Source: Chrysochromulina tobinii (lineage: Eukaryota > Haptophyta > Prymnesiales > Chrysochromulinaceae). From it: a stretch of DNA of 44,051 nt. How positions within the stretch are numbered: the stretch's first letter is position 1; each line of letters begins with the position of its first letter. The stretch is from positions 1 to 44,051 of the forward strand of contig JWZX01003181.1 of assembly GCA_001275005.1 (NCBI GenBank). The letters are read 5' to 3'. Made by a program: the position numbers and the translations under genes. Shown here one piece after another: positions 1 through 8,073 of the stretch. The notes under the pieces were generated by a model. The model saw only the letters and a program-made list of their open reading frames with translations. It had not been told where the DNA came from and ran no database searches.

Positions 1-350
1 TCGACTCCGCCGGTGCGAGCAGCAGCCGCCGCCTTCAAGCGACGTGCCATCATGCGAGAAAGCAGGCTCGCCTGCAGCTGGGCTCGCAAAATCATTGACC
101 CAAGCGCCGAGTCGCCTTCTCCCTCGTCGTCCTTCAAACCGCACATGAACACGATGAATTCCTCCTTATCAATTCCGCCTGAGCCATCGGAATCGATGCT
201 CCTGAACATGGCCTGCGCCTCGTCGGGCGACGCCGTGTTGCCGCATGCGAAGAGGAGATCCTGGAACTCCTCGATGCCCAGGGTGCCTGAACCGCTCTCG
301 TCGAGCTCGTTGAAAGCCTCCTCGAGGCTCGCGATTGTCTGCGCTTCCAT
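1..350 (-). CDS. EF-hand protein, copy A (partial, C-terminus beyond left edge)
   Basis: The frame opens at ATG 348-350 on the minus strand and stays open to the window edge (about 116 residues). Two canonical EF-hand loops are visible, DESGSGTLGIEE near residues 18-29 and DSDGSGGIDKEE near 53-64, so calcium binding is expected. The protein is almost identical to the start of the EF-hand gene at 7718-9419, and the upstream DNA is also shared, including a GTAAGT-type donor. It is therefore a recent inverted duplicate. Only the N-terminal calcium-binding half is inside the window, so whether the long C-terminal region is intact cannot be judged. The function beyond calcium sensing is unknown. 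Confidence 0.8.
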   Translation of the reverse strand, partial: MEAQTIASLEEAFNELDESGSGTLGIEEFQDLLFACGNTASPDEAQAMFRSIDSDGSGGIDKEEFIVFMCGLKDDEGEGDSALGSMILRAQLQASLLSRMMARRLKAAAAARTGGV

Positions 351-454
351 ATCGCTTTTAATTTACTTCGCGATTTCGGAACCCAAAGATTTTTAAGTTC
401 GGGCCGGAAACAACTTACCGGTTTTGTCGGTCGTTCGATCAGGCAACTCATCGT
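1..454. repeat. Inverted duplication, left arm
   Basis: The reverse complement of 1-454 matches 7597-8073 almost base for base through the coding part and more loosely upstream. The match starts at the sequence ACGATGAG in both arms and still continues at the window edge. Differences include a small indel at the codons after GACGAGGGAGAA and a one-base indel just after ATGAG in the leader. The arms are about 7.1 kb apart and point away from each other. Confidence 0.85.
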
Positions 455-753
455 CCTCGCGTGGCGCTCGCGTGGCGCTCGATCGATGCGCGATGCGCGC
501 GCGCGCGGGCTTTCAACACATGATCAGTCAGACGATGTGCACAGCCGGCAGGACGAAGATGCACCGGAATTCTCTGAACGACGTACCGGTAATAAGGTGA
601 CCTAGACTCTGTGGTGACCTTTGCAGTAACCACTGAAAAATCGAGATGCCTCTACTCGAAAGACTAAACGCTCTAGTGAACAGATACACTCATATACACT
701 CAGATATACTTCGACATACCAGGATCGACTTTGGCGTCTTCAATACACATGAC
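351..753. other. Upstream region of EF-hand copy A
   Basis: No gene is supported here. Read on the minus strand, 413-418 is GTAAGT, placed like the GTAAGT at 7634-7639 upstream of copy B. A 5'UTR intron is therefore possible in both genes. An ATG precedes the donor in both copies, but the frames differ by one base between copies, so that ATG is probably not the protein start. A short GC-alternating run lies near 487-507. Confidence 0.5.
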
Positions 754-1389
754 TCAGCGTGCAAGACCCTGGGTCTTGCGGCAAGACTGCCAATCGAGCC
801 CACATCGGTACTTTGCCACTGCGTGAGCTGCCGCTACCGCCGTTGAGAAGCTGCCCAGCATGTTTCCGTCTACCGCCGCGTAGTAAGCGAATGGCTTTGC
901 CCATTCACGGAAGGTGACGCCGTCGTACCCTGTGTTCGTGTCCAAGCTGTGCATGAGCGGCAGGCCTCCATGTTCAGCGCGTAACAACTTGGCAAGTGAG
1001 CGCATGCCCTCGGCGCGCAGCAGGTCTGCGGTGAACGCGCTTCGAAGGGTGCACCCCGCCGATTGTGCTCGGAGGATCAGCGCATCTGCGACGACCGAAC
1101 GAGGGTAGCCCAGTTGTGCTTGAAATGATCGGCACGTGGCTTCGATTCTCGCAATATCGAGATGCGTCGGGAGAAGGTACACGATGTGCATGATAATGTC
1201 GCGTGGCAACACGTGCAGGAGCGTCTTCACTGGGAGGGCAAAGAGCCCTCGACGCGGCTGGACTCGTTGTGGCAGGACTCGTGACGGTAGCGCTTCCCAT
1301 GGTTCGTGTATCCGCATCCCAACGGCATCTTCCGTGCCCCACGTGGCGCGTGTGGCCGCAACTTGCTCACGAAGTGTGCGAGGACGCAT
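754..1389 (-). CDS. F-box-like protein
   Basis: This is a 211-residue frame from ATG 1387-1389; the frame runs about 50 bases further upstream without another ATG. Residues 61-90 resemble an F-box: an LPRDIIMHIV start, then a LDIARIEATCRSF stretch, which is the usual LP..I...I..YL..L.....V...... pattern. F-box proteins normally present substrates to SCF ubiquitin ligases through SKP1. The remainder (about 120 residues) has no domain I recognise; it contains Trp and Tyr motifs typical of a folded domain. Without a profile search the F-box call is tentative. The gene is convergent to nothing and lies behind EF-hand copy A on the same strand. Confidence 0.5.
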   Translation of the reverse strand: MRPRTLREQVAATRATWGTEDAVGMRIHEPWEALPSRVLPQRVQPRRGLFALPVKTLLHVLPRDIIMHIVYLLPTHLDIARIEATCRSFQAQLGYPRSVVADALILRAQSAGCTLRSAFTADLLRAEGMRSLAKLLRAEHGGLPLMHSLDTNTGYDGVTFREWAKPFAYYAAVDGNMLGSFSTAVAAAHAVAKYRCGLDWQSCRKTQGLAR

Positions 1390-1583
1390 CGACGACTGGC
1401 CTGGTTCGCGAGGCGCGGCGTCCACGACGTCGACAAAAACACATCACACAGAGGGGTCCGACGAGTTTGGGCTGAAAACACGAGTCGACGAAACACACAT
1501 CTTTGAATCAAGTTTGGGCTTTCTTGGAGACATGAGCGACGAAACGCACAGTGTTTGTGAAAATTGACGATGCAATCGACTGA

Positions 1584-4500
1584 TCACAGCGTGAGAAGTC
1601 TAGATATCTCGAGCGGGAGCTCATCCCGACCCGCGGCTGTGTGCGACAACCTCGCCGCATCCAGGGCGCTCCTATCCATATCATCCTTCGTTGCAGCAGC
1701 TGCGCCAGCCTCAAGAAGCGCCATCACCGCCGCATCGGCGCCCTGATCAATGGCGTCGCTGCCGGACGCACAACGTCCACAAGGCGCCTGAGCGGACGCG
1801 GCCGCCGCCACGTGCAACGGCGTCTGCCCGAATTGATCGCGTCTGTTCGGGTCGGCCGCAGCCGCGAGCAGTAACTGAACGAGCGGCGCGGCCGCATTGG
1901 GCGGCAGGCGCGCGGCCGAATGCAGCGGCGTCTCAAGGGGCAGCGAAGTGTTCTTGCCGTGCTTGCGCGCCGACATGGGGACGCCGTTGACCGATGCGCC
2001 CGCACTGATGAGCAGCGCCGCCGCCGCGTGCTGCTGGTTCACAACCGCCCAATGGAGCGCCGTGCGATGCCACCGATCGCGCAGCTCGATCGTTGGCTCT
2101 CGTCGATTGGAAGTTCGCTCCTCACGCCCATCGTACTCGACGCCCGCCTCGATCAGCCTTCGCAGCGCACCCAGACAGCCGGCGCGCGCTGCCGAGTGCA
2201 ACGCAGTCTGCCGACGGTCATCTCGCATGGCAATAGGTGCACCTGCATCGAGCAGCAGCTCGAGCGCGCCACGGGATACATCGGACTGGGCGGCCAGATG
2301 CAGCGGCGGCAGGCCCGCTGTCGAGATGAGCGTCACGGGAGCCGACGCCCCCAGCAGTGTGTGCACGAGCGCCGTGTGCCCCGCCTGCACGGCCAAATGC
2401 AGAGGGGGTAGCCCTCGCTCGTTGAGGATAGTGTCGCCACGTAACGCGCGCGATGCCCGTGGTGCGCAGTCCGCACCAAGCGCAAGCGCCGTGCGCGCGA
2501 GCACGTCGTTGCCATAGCGCGCGGCGAGGCTGAGCGAAAGCTGCAAAGTGGGCCGCGTGAGCGTGGGATTCGTCAGCTCGGAGCTCAGGCGCATGATCTC
2601 ATCGATGAGCTCTTCCTCCTCGGCGGCGGCGGCCTCGCACGCGGCCGCCGCTTCAGCTGCGTCGAGGATCGCGGCAGCGGCGGAGTGATCCTGTTCGGGT
2701 GCCTTATGAGCCGGAGCCGCTTTGCCACGCGCCTCGACATCGGCCTCGTGTGCGGCGGGCGCTAGGGCCGCCGTCGGAGACGCAGCCTCGGATGCCGCCG
2801 CCTCGTCGCCGGGCACACACACGCCATGCTCGGCCAAGAAGGCGGCGTACCTGTAGAGCAAGGGCAATTGTAACACCGCTTTGGGAGACCACACACCGCG
2901 CAGCAGTCCGTAGTCGGCGGTGTCGACGTCCTCCTCGTCATTGCGTCGAGAGGAGGGCGCTCGCGGCGCATGTGTGCTGACCAGCGTGAAAGCGAGCTTG
3001 CGCGCCACTTGGAGGGCTCGAATGGAGTCCCCGCCGAGCCGCACAAAGTCTGAGCGCCGACCGAGGCGCTCGAGACCGAGCTTGAGTACGTCGGCCCAGA
3101 CCGCTGCGATCGCTGCCTCTAGTGGATTGAGTGCTGGGGCGGTCAGGGGCTGCGGCGGCGGCGGTGGTGGCGGCGCCCCAGCTCGCGCTACGCCCGGCGC
3201 CGCACCCAGCCGCGCCGTGTCGGGCGCATCAACCAGCCGCGCGTCCTCGGTTTTGTCGATGCGCCTGCCGGTACTCGTCGTGTCGCTGGGGGTGCCCTCT
3301 ATTCCGGCGAGGTGCGCTCGCAACATGGGCGCGAGTGCGATGCGGTCGAGCTTACCAGTAGGCGTGAGAGGCATCTTGATGACGAGCACAATCTCCGACG
3401 GCGTCACAGCCGCTGGCAACTCGCGCAGCGCATGCAATCGGAGCAGCGCCACCGCCGCCGCCTGCAGTAGCGCATCATGGCGGAGGCTGGTGTCACCGCG
3501 GCCAGCGCCGCCGCTGCCGTTCCCGCTGCCGCTGCCATTCCCGCTGCTGCTGCTGCTGCCGCACTTGCCATCAGTGGCAACGTCCTTGTCTGTCCGCCTC
3601 TCGACTGCGGCTACCAGTCGCCCGTCGATGACGAGGGCCGCCGCATGGACGACAAGTGGCTGGCAGCGCGTGAGCACCCCCTCCACCTCGCCCAGCTCCA
3701 GCCGCATGCCGTTGAGCTTCACCTGCTGATCGCGACGACCCAGCAGCCGAAGCGAAGGGGCGCCGTCAGGCGTGCATGCCCATGCCGCCACATCGCCGGT
3801 CAGGTACACACGGTAGCCGAGCGTCGGATGCTCAACGAAGCGCTCGGCCGTCAGGGCGGACTGATTGAGGTAGCCTTGCGCGAGCTGGGGGCCACCGATG
3901 GCGATCTGCCCAGTGCATGCAATCGATCCCGCCGCCTCTCTCGCGTTCGAAGCTTCCACACCCGAACCCATCGCCGGCGGCTCAATCACGCGCAGGGCAT
4001 CGTCCAGCAACAGGAGCGTACACCCGGGCAGAGGTGCACCGAGTAGTGCGCCCTGCCCATCATCAGCCACAATCGGAGCCGTGGCGACGCTCGTCACGGC
4101 GCTCGTGCGGCGCGGGGCCGTTACCTCATAAGAGCTCTGGTAGACAGTGCACTCGGTGACCCCGTAGATGTTGCACAGGCGTCGGCGGCGGCGCGTTGGT
4201 GGTCCGTGAGCCTCGTCGAGCTCCAATGCCATCCGATGAGCTCCGATGAGGTCGTCCGATGAGCTCCGATGAGCTCCGATGAGCTCCGATGAGCTCCGAT
4301 GAGCTCCGATGAGGTCGTCCGATGAGCTCCGATGAGCTCCGATGAGCTCCGATGAGCTCCGATGAGCCTCGTCGAGCTCCGATGCCCATCGAGCGATCAG
4401 CGCAGCGCTCATGCGCTCACCTCCGAGGGTGACCACCTCGAGATGTGGGAACGCGGCGGGAGATCCTCCAACGGTCGTCCAGAGCGCAGGGGTGCTGCAC

Positions 4501-5216
4501 ACGTGCGTCGCTGCTGAGGAGGCGAGAAGGGCGCCCAGGGACTCACGCACGCTCGTGCGTGACGGCAGGCAGAGTGTAGCACCCGCGAGAAGCGCGGTCC
4601 ATGCCTCGCCAATGCACGGATCGAACGACACTGCCGAAGTTAGTAGCACTCGACTCGAGGGGCCGATGGCATGCGCCACTGCGTTGGCCTCGGCATAGGC
4701 CACCAGCGAGCCCTGGCTGACGGCAACACCCTTGGGGCGACCCGTCGAACCGCTCGTGTAACACACGTACATGAGCGTGCCTCGTGCCGAAGGCGCAAGT
4801 AGCGCACGAGCCACGTCTGCACAGCCCGATGGCGACGTCAGTTGCACTGCGGATGATGCACGGCACTGCACGTGTATGATTGGCAAGGATTCCGGCAGAG
4901 CTGGTCCATGCGGAGCCACGAGCAGCATCGCCATAGCCCCAGAGTCGTTCAGCAGGTATCGCACGCGATCCTGCGGCAGCGACGGGTCCACGAGCAGGAA
5001 GGCGCATCCTGCGCGCTGCGCAATCAACTGGCAAAGCATCAACTCGGCACCCTGCTCGGCCATGATCGCGACGACTGGGCACTGCTGCGGCTGCTCAGCA
5101 GCCGCTGCTCCTGCCGCTGCTTGCAGCCGTGGAACGTAATCATCTGCAGCGTGCAGGAGCGCCTCCAGCGTGACGGACAGAGGAGAGCCGGCGGGCTGTG
5201 TGAGGTCGAGCAGCAT
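1584..5216 (-). CDS. NRPS-like adenylation-carrier protein with C-terminal ankyrin repeats
   Basis: A single 1210-residue frame. The adenylation domain shows core motif A3 YTSGSTGRPKG (153-163), A4 around SFDPCIGEAW (197-206), A5 NIYGVTE (349-355), A7 YLTGD (471-475), A8 GRRDQQVKLNGMRLELGE (493-510) and A10 LTPTGKLDR (617-625). A carrier domain follows, with LGGDS at 727-731; Ser731 is the expected phosphopantetheine site. Residues from about 890 to 1205 hold six or so ankyrin repeats (for example LPPLHLAVQAGHTALV). No condensation, reductase or thioesterase domain is present. The Asp of A4 that contacts the amino group in amino-acid-activating domains is kept, so an amino or beta-amino acid substrate is inferred. 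Low-complexity inserts lie at 280-345, 553-573 and a Pro run at 682-688. The product is unknown. Its start codon is 23 bp from that of the divergent USP gene. Confidence 0.9.
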   Translation of the reverse strand: MLLDLTQPAGSPLSVTLEALLHAADDYVPRLQAAAGAAAAEQPQQCPVVAIMAEQGAELMLCQLIAQRAGCAFLLVDPSLPQDRVRYLLNDSGAMAMLLVAPHGPALPESLPIIHVQCRASSAVQLTSPSGCADVARALLAPSARGTLMYVCYTSGSTGRPKGVAVSQGSLVAYAEANAVAHAIGPSSRVLLTSAVSFDPCIGEAWTALLAGATLCLPSRTSVRESLGALLASSAATHVCSTPALWTTVGGSPAAFPHLEVVTLGGERMSAALIARWASELDEAHRSSSELIGAHRSSSDDLIGAHRSSSELIGAHRSSSDDLIGAHRMALELDEAHGPPTRRRRRLCNIYGVTECTVYQSSYEVTAPRRTSAVTSVATAPIVADDGQGALLGAPLPGCTLLLLDDALRVIEPPAMGSGVEASNAREAAGSIACTGQIAIGGPQLAQGYLNQSALTAERFVEHPTLGYRVYLTGDVAAWACTPDGAPSLRLLGRRDQQVKLNGMRLELGEVEGVLTRCQPLVVHAAALVIDGRLVAAVERRTDKDVATDGKCGSSSSSGNGSGSGNGSGGAGRGDTSLRHDALLQAAAVALLRLHALRELPAAVTPSEIVLVIKMPLTPTGKLDRIALAPMLRAHLAGIEGTPSDTTSTGRRIDKTEDARLVDAPDTARLGAAPGVARAGAPPPPPPPQPLTAPALNPLEAAIAAVWADVLKLGLERLGRRSDFVRLGGDSIRALQVARKLAFTLVSTHAPRAPSSRRNDEEDVDTADYGLLRGVWSPKAVLQLPLLYRYAAFLAEHGVCVPGDEAAASEAASPTAALAPAAHEADVEARGKAAPAHKAPEQDHSAAAAILDAAEAAAACEAAAAEEEELIDEIMRLSSELTNPTLTRPTLQLSLSLAARYGNDVLARTALALGADCAPRASRALRGDTILNERGLPPLHLAVQAGHTALVHTLLGASAPVTLISTAGLPPLHLAAQSDVSRGALELLLDAGAPIAMRDDRRQTALHSAARAGCLGALRRLIEAGVEYDGREERTSNRREPTIELRDRWHRTALHWAVVNQQHAAAALLISAGASVNGVPMSARKHGKNTSLPLETPLHSAARLPPNAAAPLVQLLLAAAADPNRRDQFGQTPLHVAAAASAQAPCGRCASGSDAIDQGADAAVMALLEAGAAAATKDDMDRSALDAARLSHTAAGRDELPLEISRLLTL
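4233..4367. repeat. 10-bp minisatellite inside the adenylation domain
   Basis: Tandem copies of CGATGAGCTC (plus strand), interrupted by two 13-bp variants containing GAGGTCGTC. Because 10 is not a multiple of three, every reading frame on the minus strand cycles through the same peptide, built of ELIGAHRSSS units. The insert lies between adenylation motifs A4 and A5, at about residues 285-335 of the protein, where the family usually has a loop and strand. Confidence 0.9.
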
Positions 5217-5239
5217 TACACTCTCTAGATTTCAGAAAA

Positions 5240-6968
5240 ATGGTCAGCTCAGAACAGTTCAAGACGCCCGCCGCGCGACTTCGCAATCTCAAGATGTGTC
5301 GCTCAATTTCGACGACTTCGAGTTCGAAAGTGTGGTTTGGGCGAGGTTTCGGTAAGTGCGGTTTGGGCTCACGGTCGTCCTCACTGACCTTGGAGGACGA
5401 CGACACGGCCGCGGACTCGTGGCTCAAGTTCTTGACGAGGAGCTTCACCGCCAATCGCCGACGGCAGGCGCAACCGTGTGACACACAAAGTGAACCCGCC
5501 TCGACACTCGAAGAGCGCCAGGCAGGGTCATCATCCACCCCAGCAGCAAGTTACAAGCGGAGCAGATCCACTCTTGTTGCTAGCCTACCAACACCGCTTG
5601 GTGCCCATGCCGGGCGCGTCGGCCTTGCCAATCTGGGCAACACATGCTTCATGAACTCCGCATTGCAGTGCCTGAGCCACACGCGGCACTTGACATCATA
5701 TTTTCTCAGTGAGGATGCCACTTGGGAGACTGAGCTGAATGTGGACAACCCGCTCGGTTCGGGCGGCGCGCTCGTGCGCGCGTACGTGGACGTCCTCAAG
5801 AGCCTGTGGTATGGCGAATACTCCCATGGGCCTATCTTCACTCCCACCCGATTCAAGCAGACGCTAGCGGACTTCTCACCGATGTTTTCGGGGAATGAGC
5901 AACACGACGCGCAGGAGCTGGCCACCTTTCTGCTCGACGGGCTACACGAGGATCTCAACCGCGTGGTAGGCAAGAAGCCGTACATCGAGGACCTGGGTGA
6001 GCTCAAAGAGGGCCCTCGATTGGTGGAGGTCGCTGATTGCATGCTGATTGCCTCCCTCATCAGGTGAGCTCAAAGAGGGGCAGGACGAGGAGCGCGTGGC
6101 CGCTGAGTCGTGGGGTAACTACCTGAAGCGCGACCGTTCGGTGATTGTCGACCTTTTCCAGGGTCAGCTCAAATCAACGGTCACGTGCACAGAGTGTGGC
6201 TGCCAGAGCAGCAAGTTCGAGGCGTTCATGTACCTCTCGCTGCCTGTGCCGCCGCCAAGCAAGGACGGCAAGTCACTCACGCTGGACGACTGCCTCCGAG
6301 AGTTTACCAAGGAGGAGCAGCTCGACCCCGAGAACATGTGGAGATGCCCCAGGTGCAAAGACTTCCGCCAGGCGAGCAAGCGCTTCGAGTTATGGAAGAT
6401 GCCGCCGCTTTTGTTAGTGCACTTGAAGCGCTTCTGTTCCAATGGGCGCGGCCAGCACGTGAAACGCGCCCAGGCGATCATCACGCCCCTTAATGGGCTC
6501 GACCTGAGCGCGTACACCGGTGGCTCGCTCGGAGTGTCCTCTGCGGCCACTTACTCGCTGTATGCGACGTGCAACCACCATGGCACCATGCACCGAGGCC
6601 ACTACACTGCACACTGCCGCGGCGCTGGGTTTGGTGGCAGCCAAGGGGACGCGGCGGACCGCAGCAAGTGGCACACATTGGACGACGGTAGGTGCCGAGA
6701 GGTGAACGCGAGCAAGGTGATCGATGGCTCAAATTACATCCTCTTCTTCGAGCGCGAGGCCGCCTTCGGGCTTCCGAGGCGGCAGACACTCAGTCGCCCG
6801 GAGCTGTGGCCCTTCCGGCTGTCGGTCATCCCGAAGGATATGCTGCCTTCGAAGGATATGCTGCCTTCCCGGCTGCGCGATAGGCAGCAATCATCCGCAA
6901 GGAGCCACTGGTACTCCTTGTTCAAGGCTTGGAGCTTTGGGGATGCTTTTTCTACTCGTAGCAGATGA
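5240..6968 (+). CDS. Ubiquitin-specific protease (USP/UBP family C19), one intron
   Basis: The exons are 5240-5996 and 6064-6968, giving 553 residues. The Cys box GLANLGNTCFMNSALQCL carries the nucleophile Cys136. The spliced middle region includes SVIVDLFQGQLKS and paired CxxC motifs (CTECG and CPRCK), typical of the zinc-binding finger of USP domains. The His box is GTMHRGHYTAHCR, followed by WHTLDDGRCREV and SNYILFFERE. The protein should remove ubiquitin from conjugates. The first 120 residues are low complexity and the start is uncertain: ATG 5240 and ATG 5296 are the only in-frame options, and a GTAAGT at 5351 could be an upstream donor. Near the C-terminus an 18-bp duplication gives KDMLPS twice. 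Confidence 0.9.
5997..6063 (+). other. 67-nt intron bounded by a 17-bp direct repeat
   Basis: A GT-AG intron is required to join the two USP halves. GGTGAGCTCAAAGAGGG occurs at 5996-6012 (donor side) and again at 6063-6079 (acceptor side). Splicing leaves one copy, encoding GELKEG in a linker of the USP fold. Inside, GCTGATTGC is repeated at 6032-6040 and 6043-6051. Confidence 0.85.
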
Positions 6969-7717
6969 GGAGCTACCTGGCTCTGAAGCACGCAGCATCT
7001 GCCTAGTCAAGAGCTCTCAAGGCGTTTACTTGATCTAGTAACTCTGGCTATTGAGGCCATGAAAACACTAAGTCTATACACGTGTATTTCTCCTCGGCCG
7101 TAAAGAGAAATAGGAATTTGAAATATCGACACCGACCACCGAGAGGTGAGCGGACGGTGTGGTGAGCGCGGGGGGACCGCAACGAAACTGACCGGACTGA
7201 CTGACTGATCGAGTATGAAAACTCAAAACTGATGAGAATCCAACGTGGTACAGTACCGGTGTCTTTAATCCTAAACTTTTCGGCCGCGGCTTCGGTCGTC
7301 GCCAATTGGGGCGGTAAAACCTAAAAGGCGGTAGAGGCGAGCAATTGTGGGCGAGATGAAGGCACGCGCCGCTGACACGTAGCGGCCGGCGGTGCGGCCG
7401 GACCCCAAATGAGCTCGAGACACGAGAGGCGGAGACTGGCGCGTGCGCGCTACGGCCCCGGCGAAGCCCGAACTCGCGTAACTCGCGCGCTGCGCTTGGC
7501 GCCTTGGCGGCGCAACGTCGACTCGTCGAGAGATCATGAATGCCCGCGCTTCGCGCATGGAGCGAGAGCCAAGCGAGCGACACTGACGCTGGGCTAACGA
7601 TGAGGCTGCCTGATCGAACTACCGACAAAACCGGTAAGTTGTTTCGCCCGTAACTTTTTAACTTCCCAAGCCCTGCGAATACTTTTGGGACCGAACGCGA
7701 AATCAACCGTGGTGGAT
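6969..7717. other. Intergenic region between USP and EF-hand copy B
   Basis: No gene is supported. The right end (from 7597) is the duplicated leader of the EF-hand gene. The sequence CCG|GTAAGT at 7631-7639, with a possible acceptor TTCCCAAG near 7665-7672, could be a short intron in the 5'UTR. Nothing else stands out. Confidence 0.45.
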
Positions 7718-8073
7718 ATGGAAGAGCAGGCCCTCGCGAGCCTCGAGGAGGCTTTCAACGAGCTCGACGAGAGCGGTTCAGGCACCCTGGGCATCGAGGA
7801 GTTCCAGGATCTCCTCTTCGCCTGCGGCAACACGGCGTCGCCCGACGAGGCGCAGGCCATGTTCAGGAGCATCGATTCCGATGGCTCAGGCGGAATTGAT
7901 AAGGAGGAATTCATCGCGTTCATGTGCGGTTTGAAGGACGACGAGGGAGAAGAAGTCGACTCGGCGCTTGGGTCAATGATTCTGCGAGCCCAGCTGCAGG
8001 CGAGCCTGCTTTCTCGCATGATGGCACGTCGCTTGAAGGCGGCGGCTGCTGCTCGCACCGGCGGAGTCGACGA
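7597..8073. repeat. Inverted duplication, right arm
   Basis: Matches the reverse complement of 1-454. It includes the leader with GTAAGT and the first 118 or so codons of the EF-hand gene. The coding part is far better conserved than the leader. Confidence 0.85.

Noticed and set aside
4233-4367. CRISPR-like array
   Set aside because: Units are 10 bp with no spacers, inside a eukaryotic coding region.
1584-6968. Biosynthetic gene cluster around the NRPS-like gene
   Set aside because: The neighbours are an F-box-like protein and a deubiquitinase; no tailoring or transport gene is adjacent.
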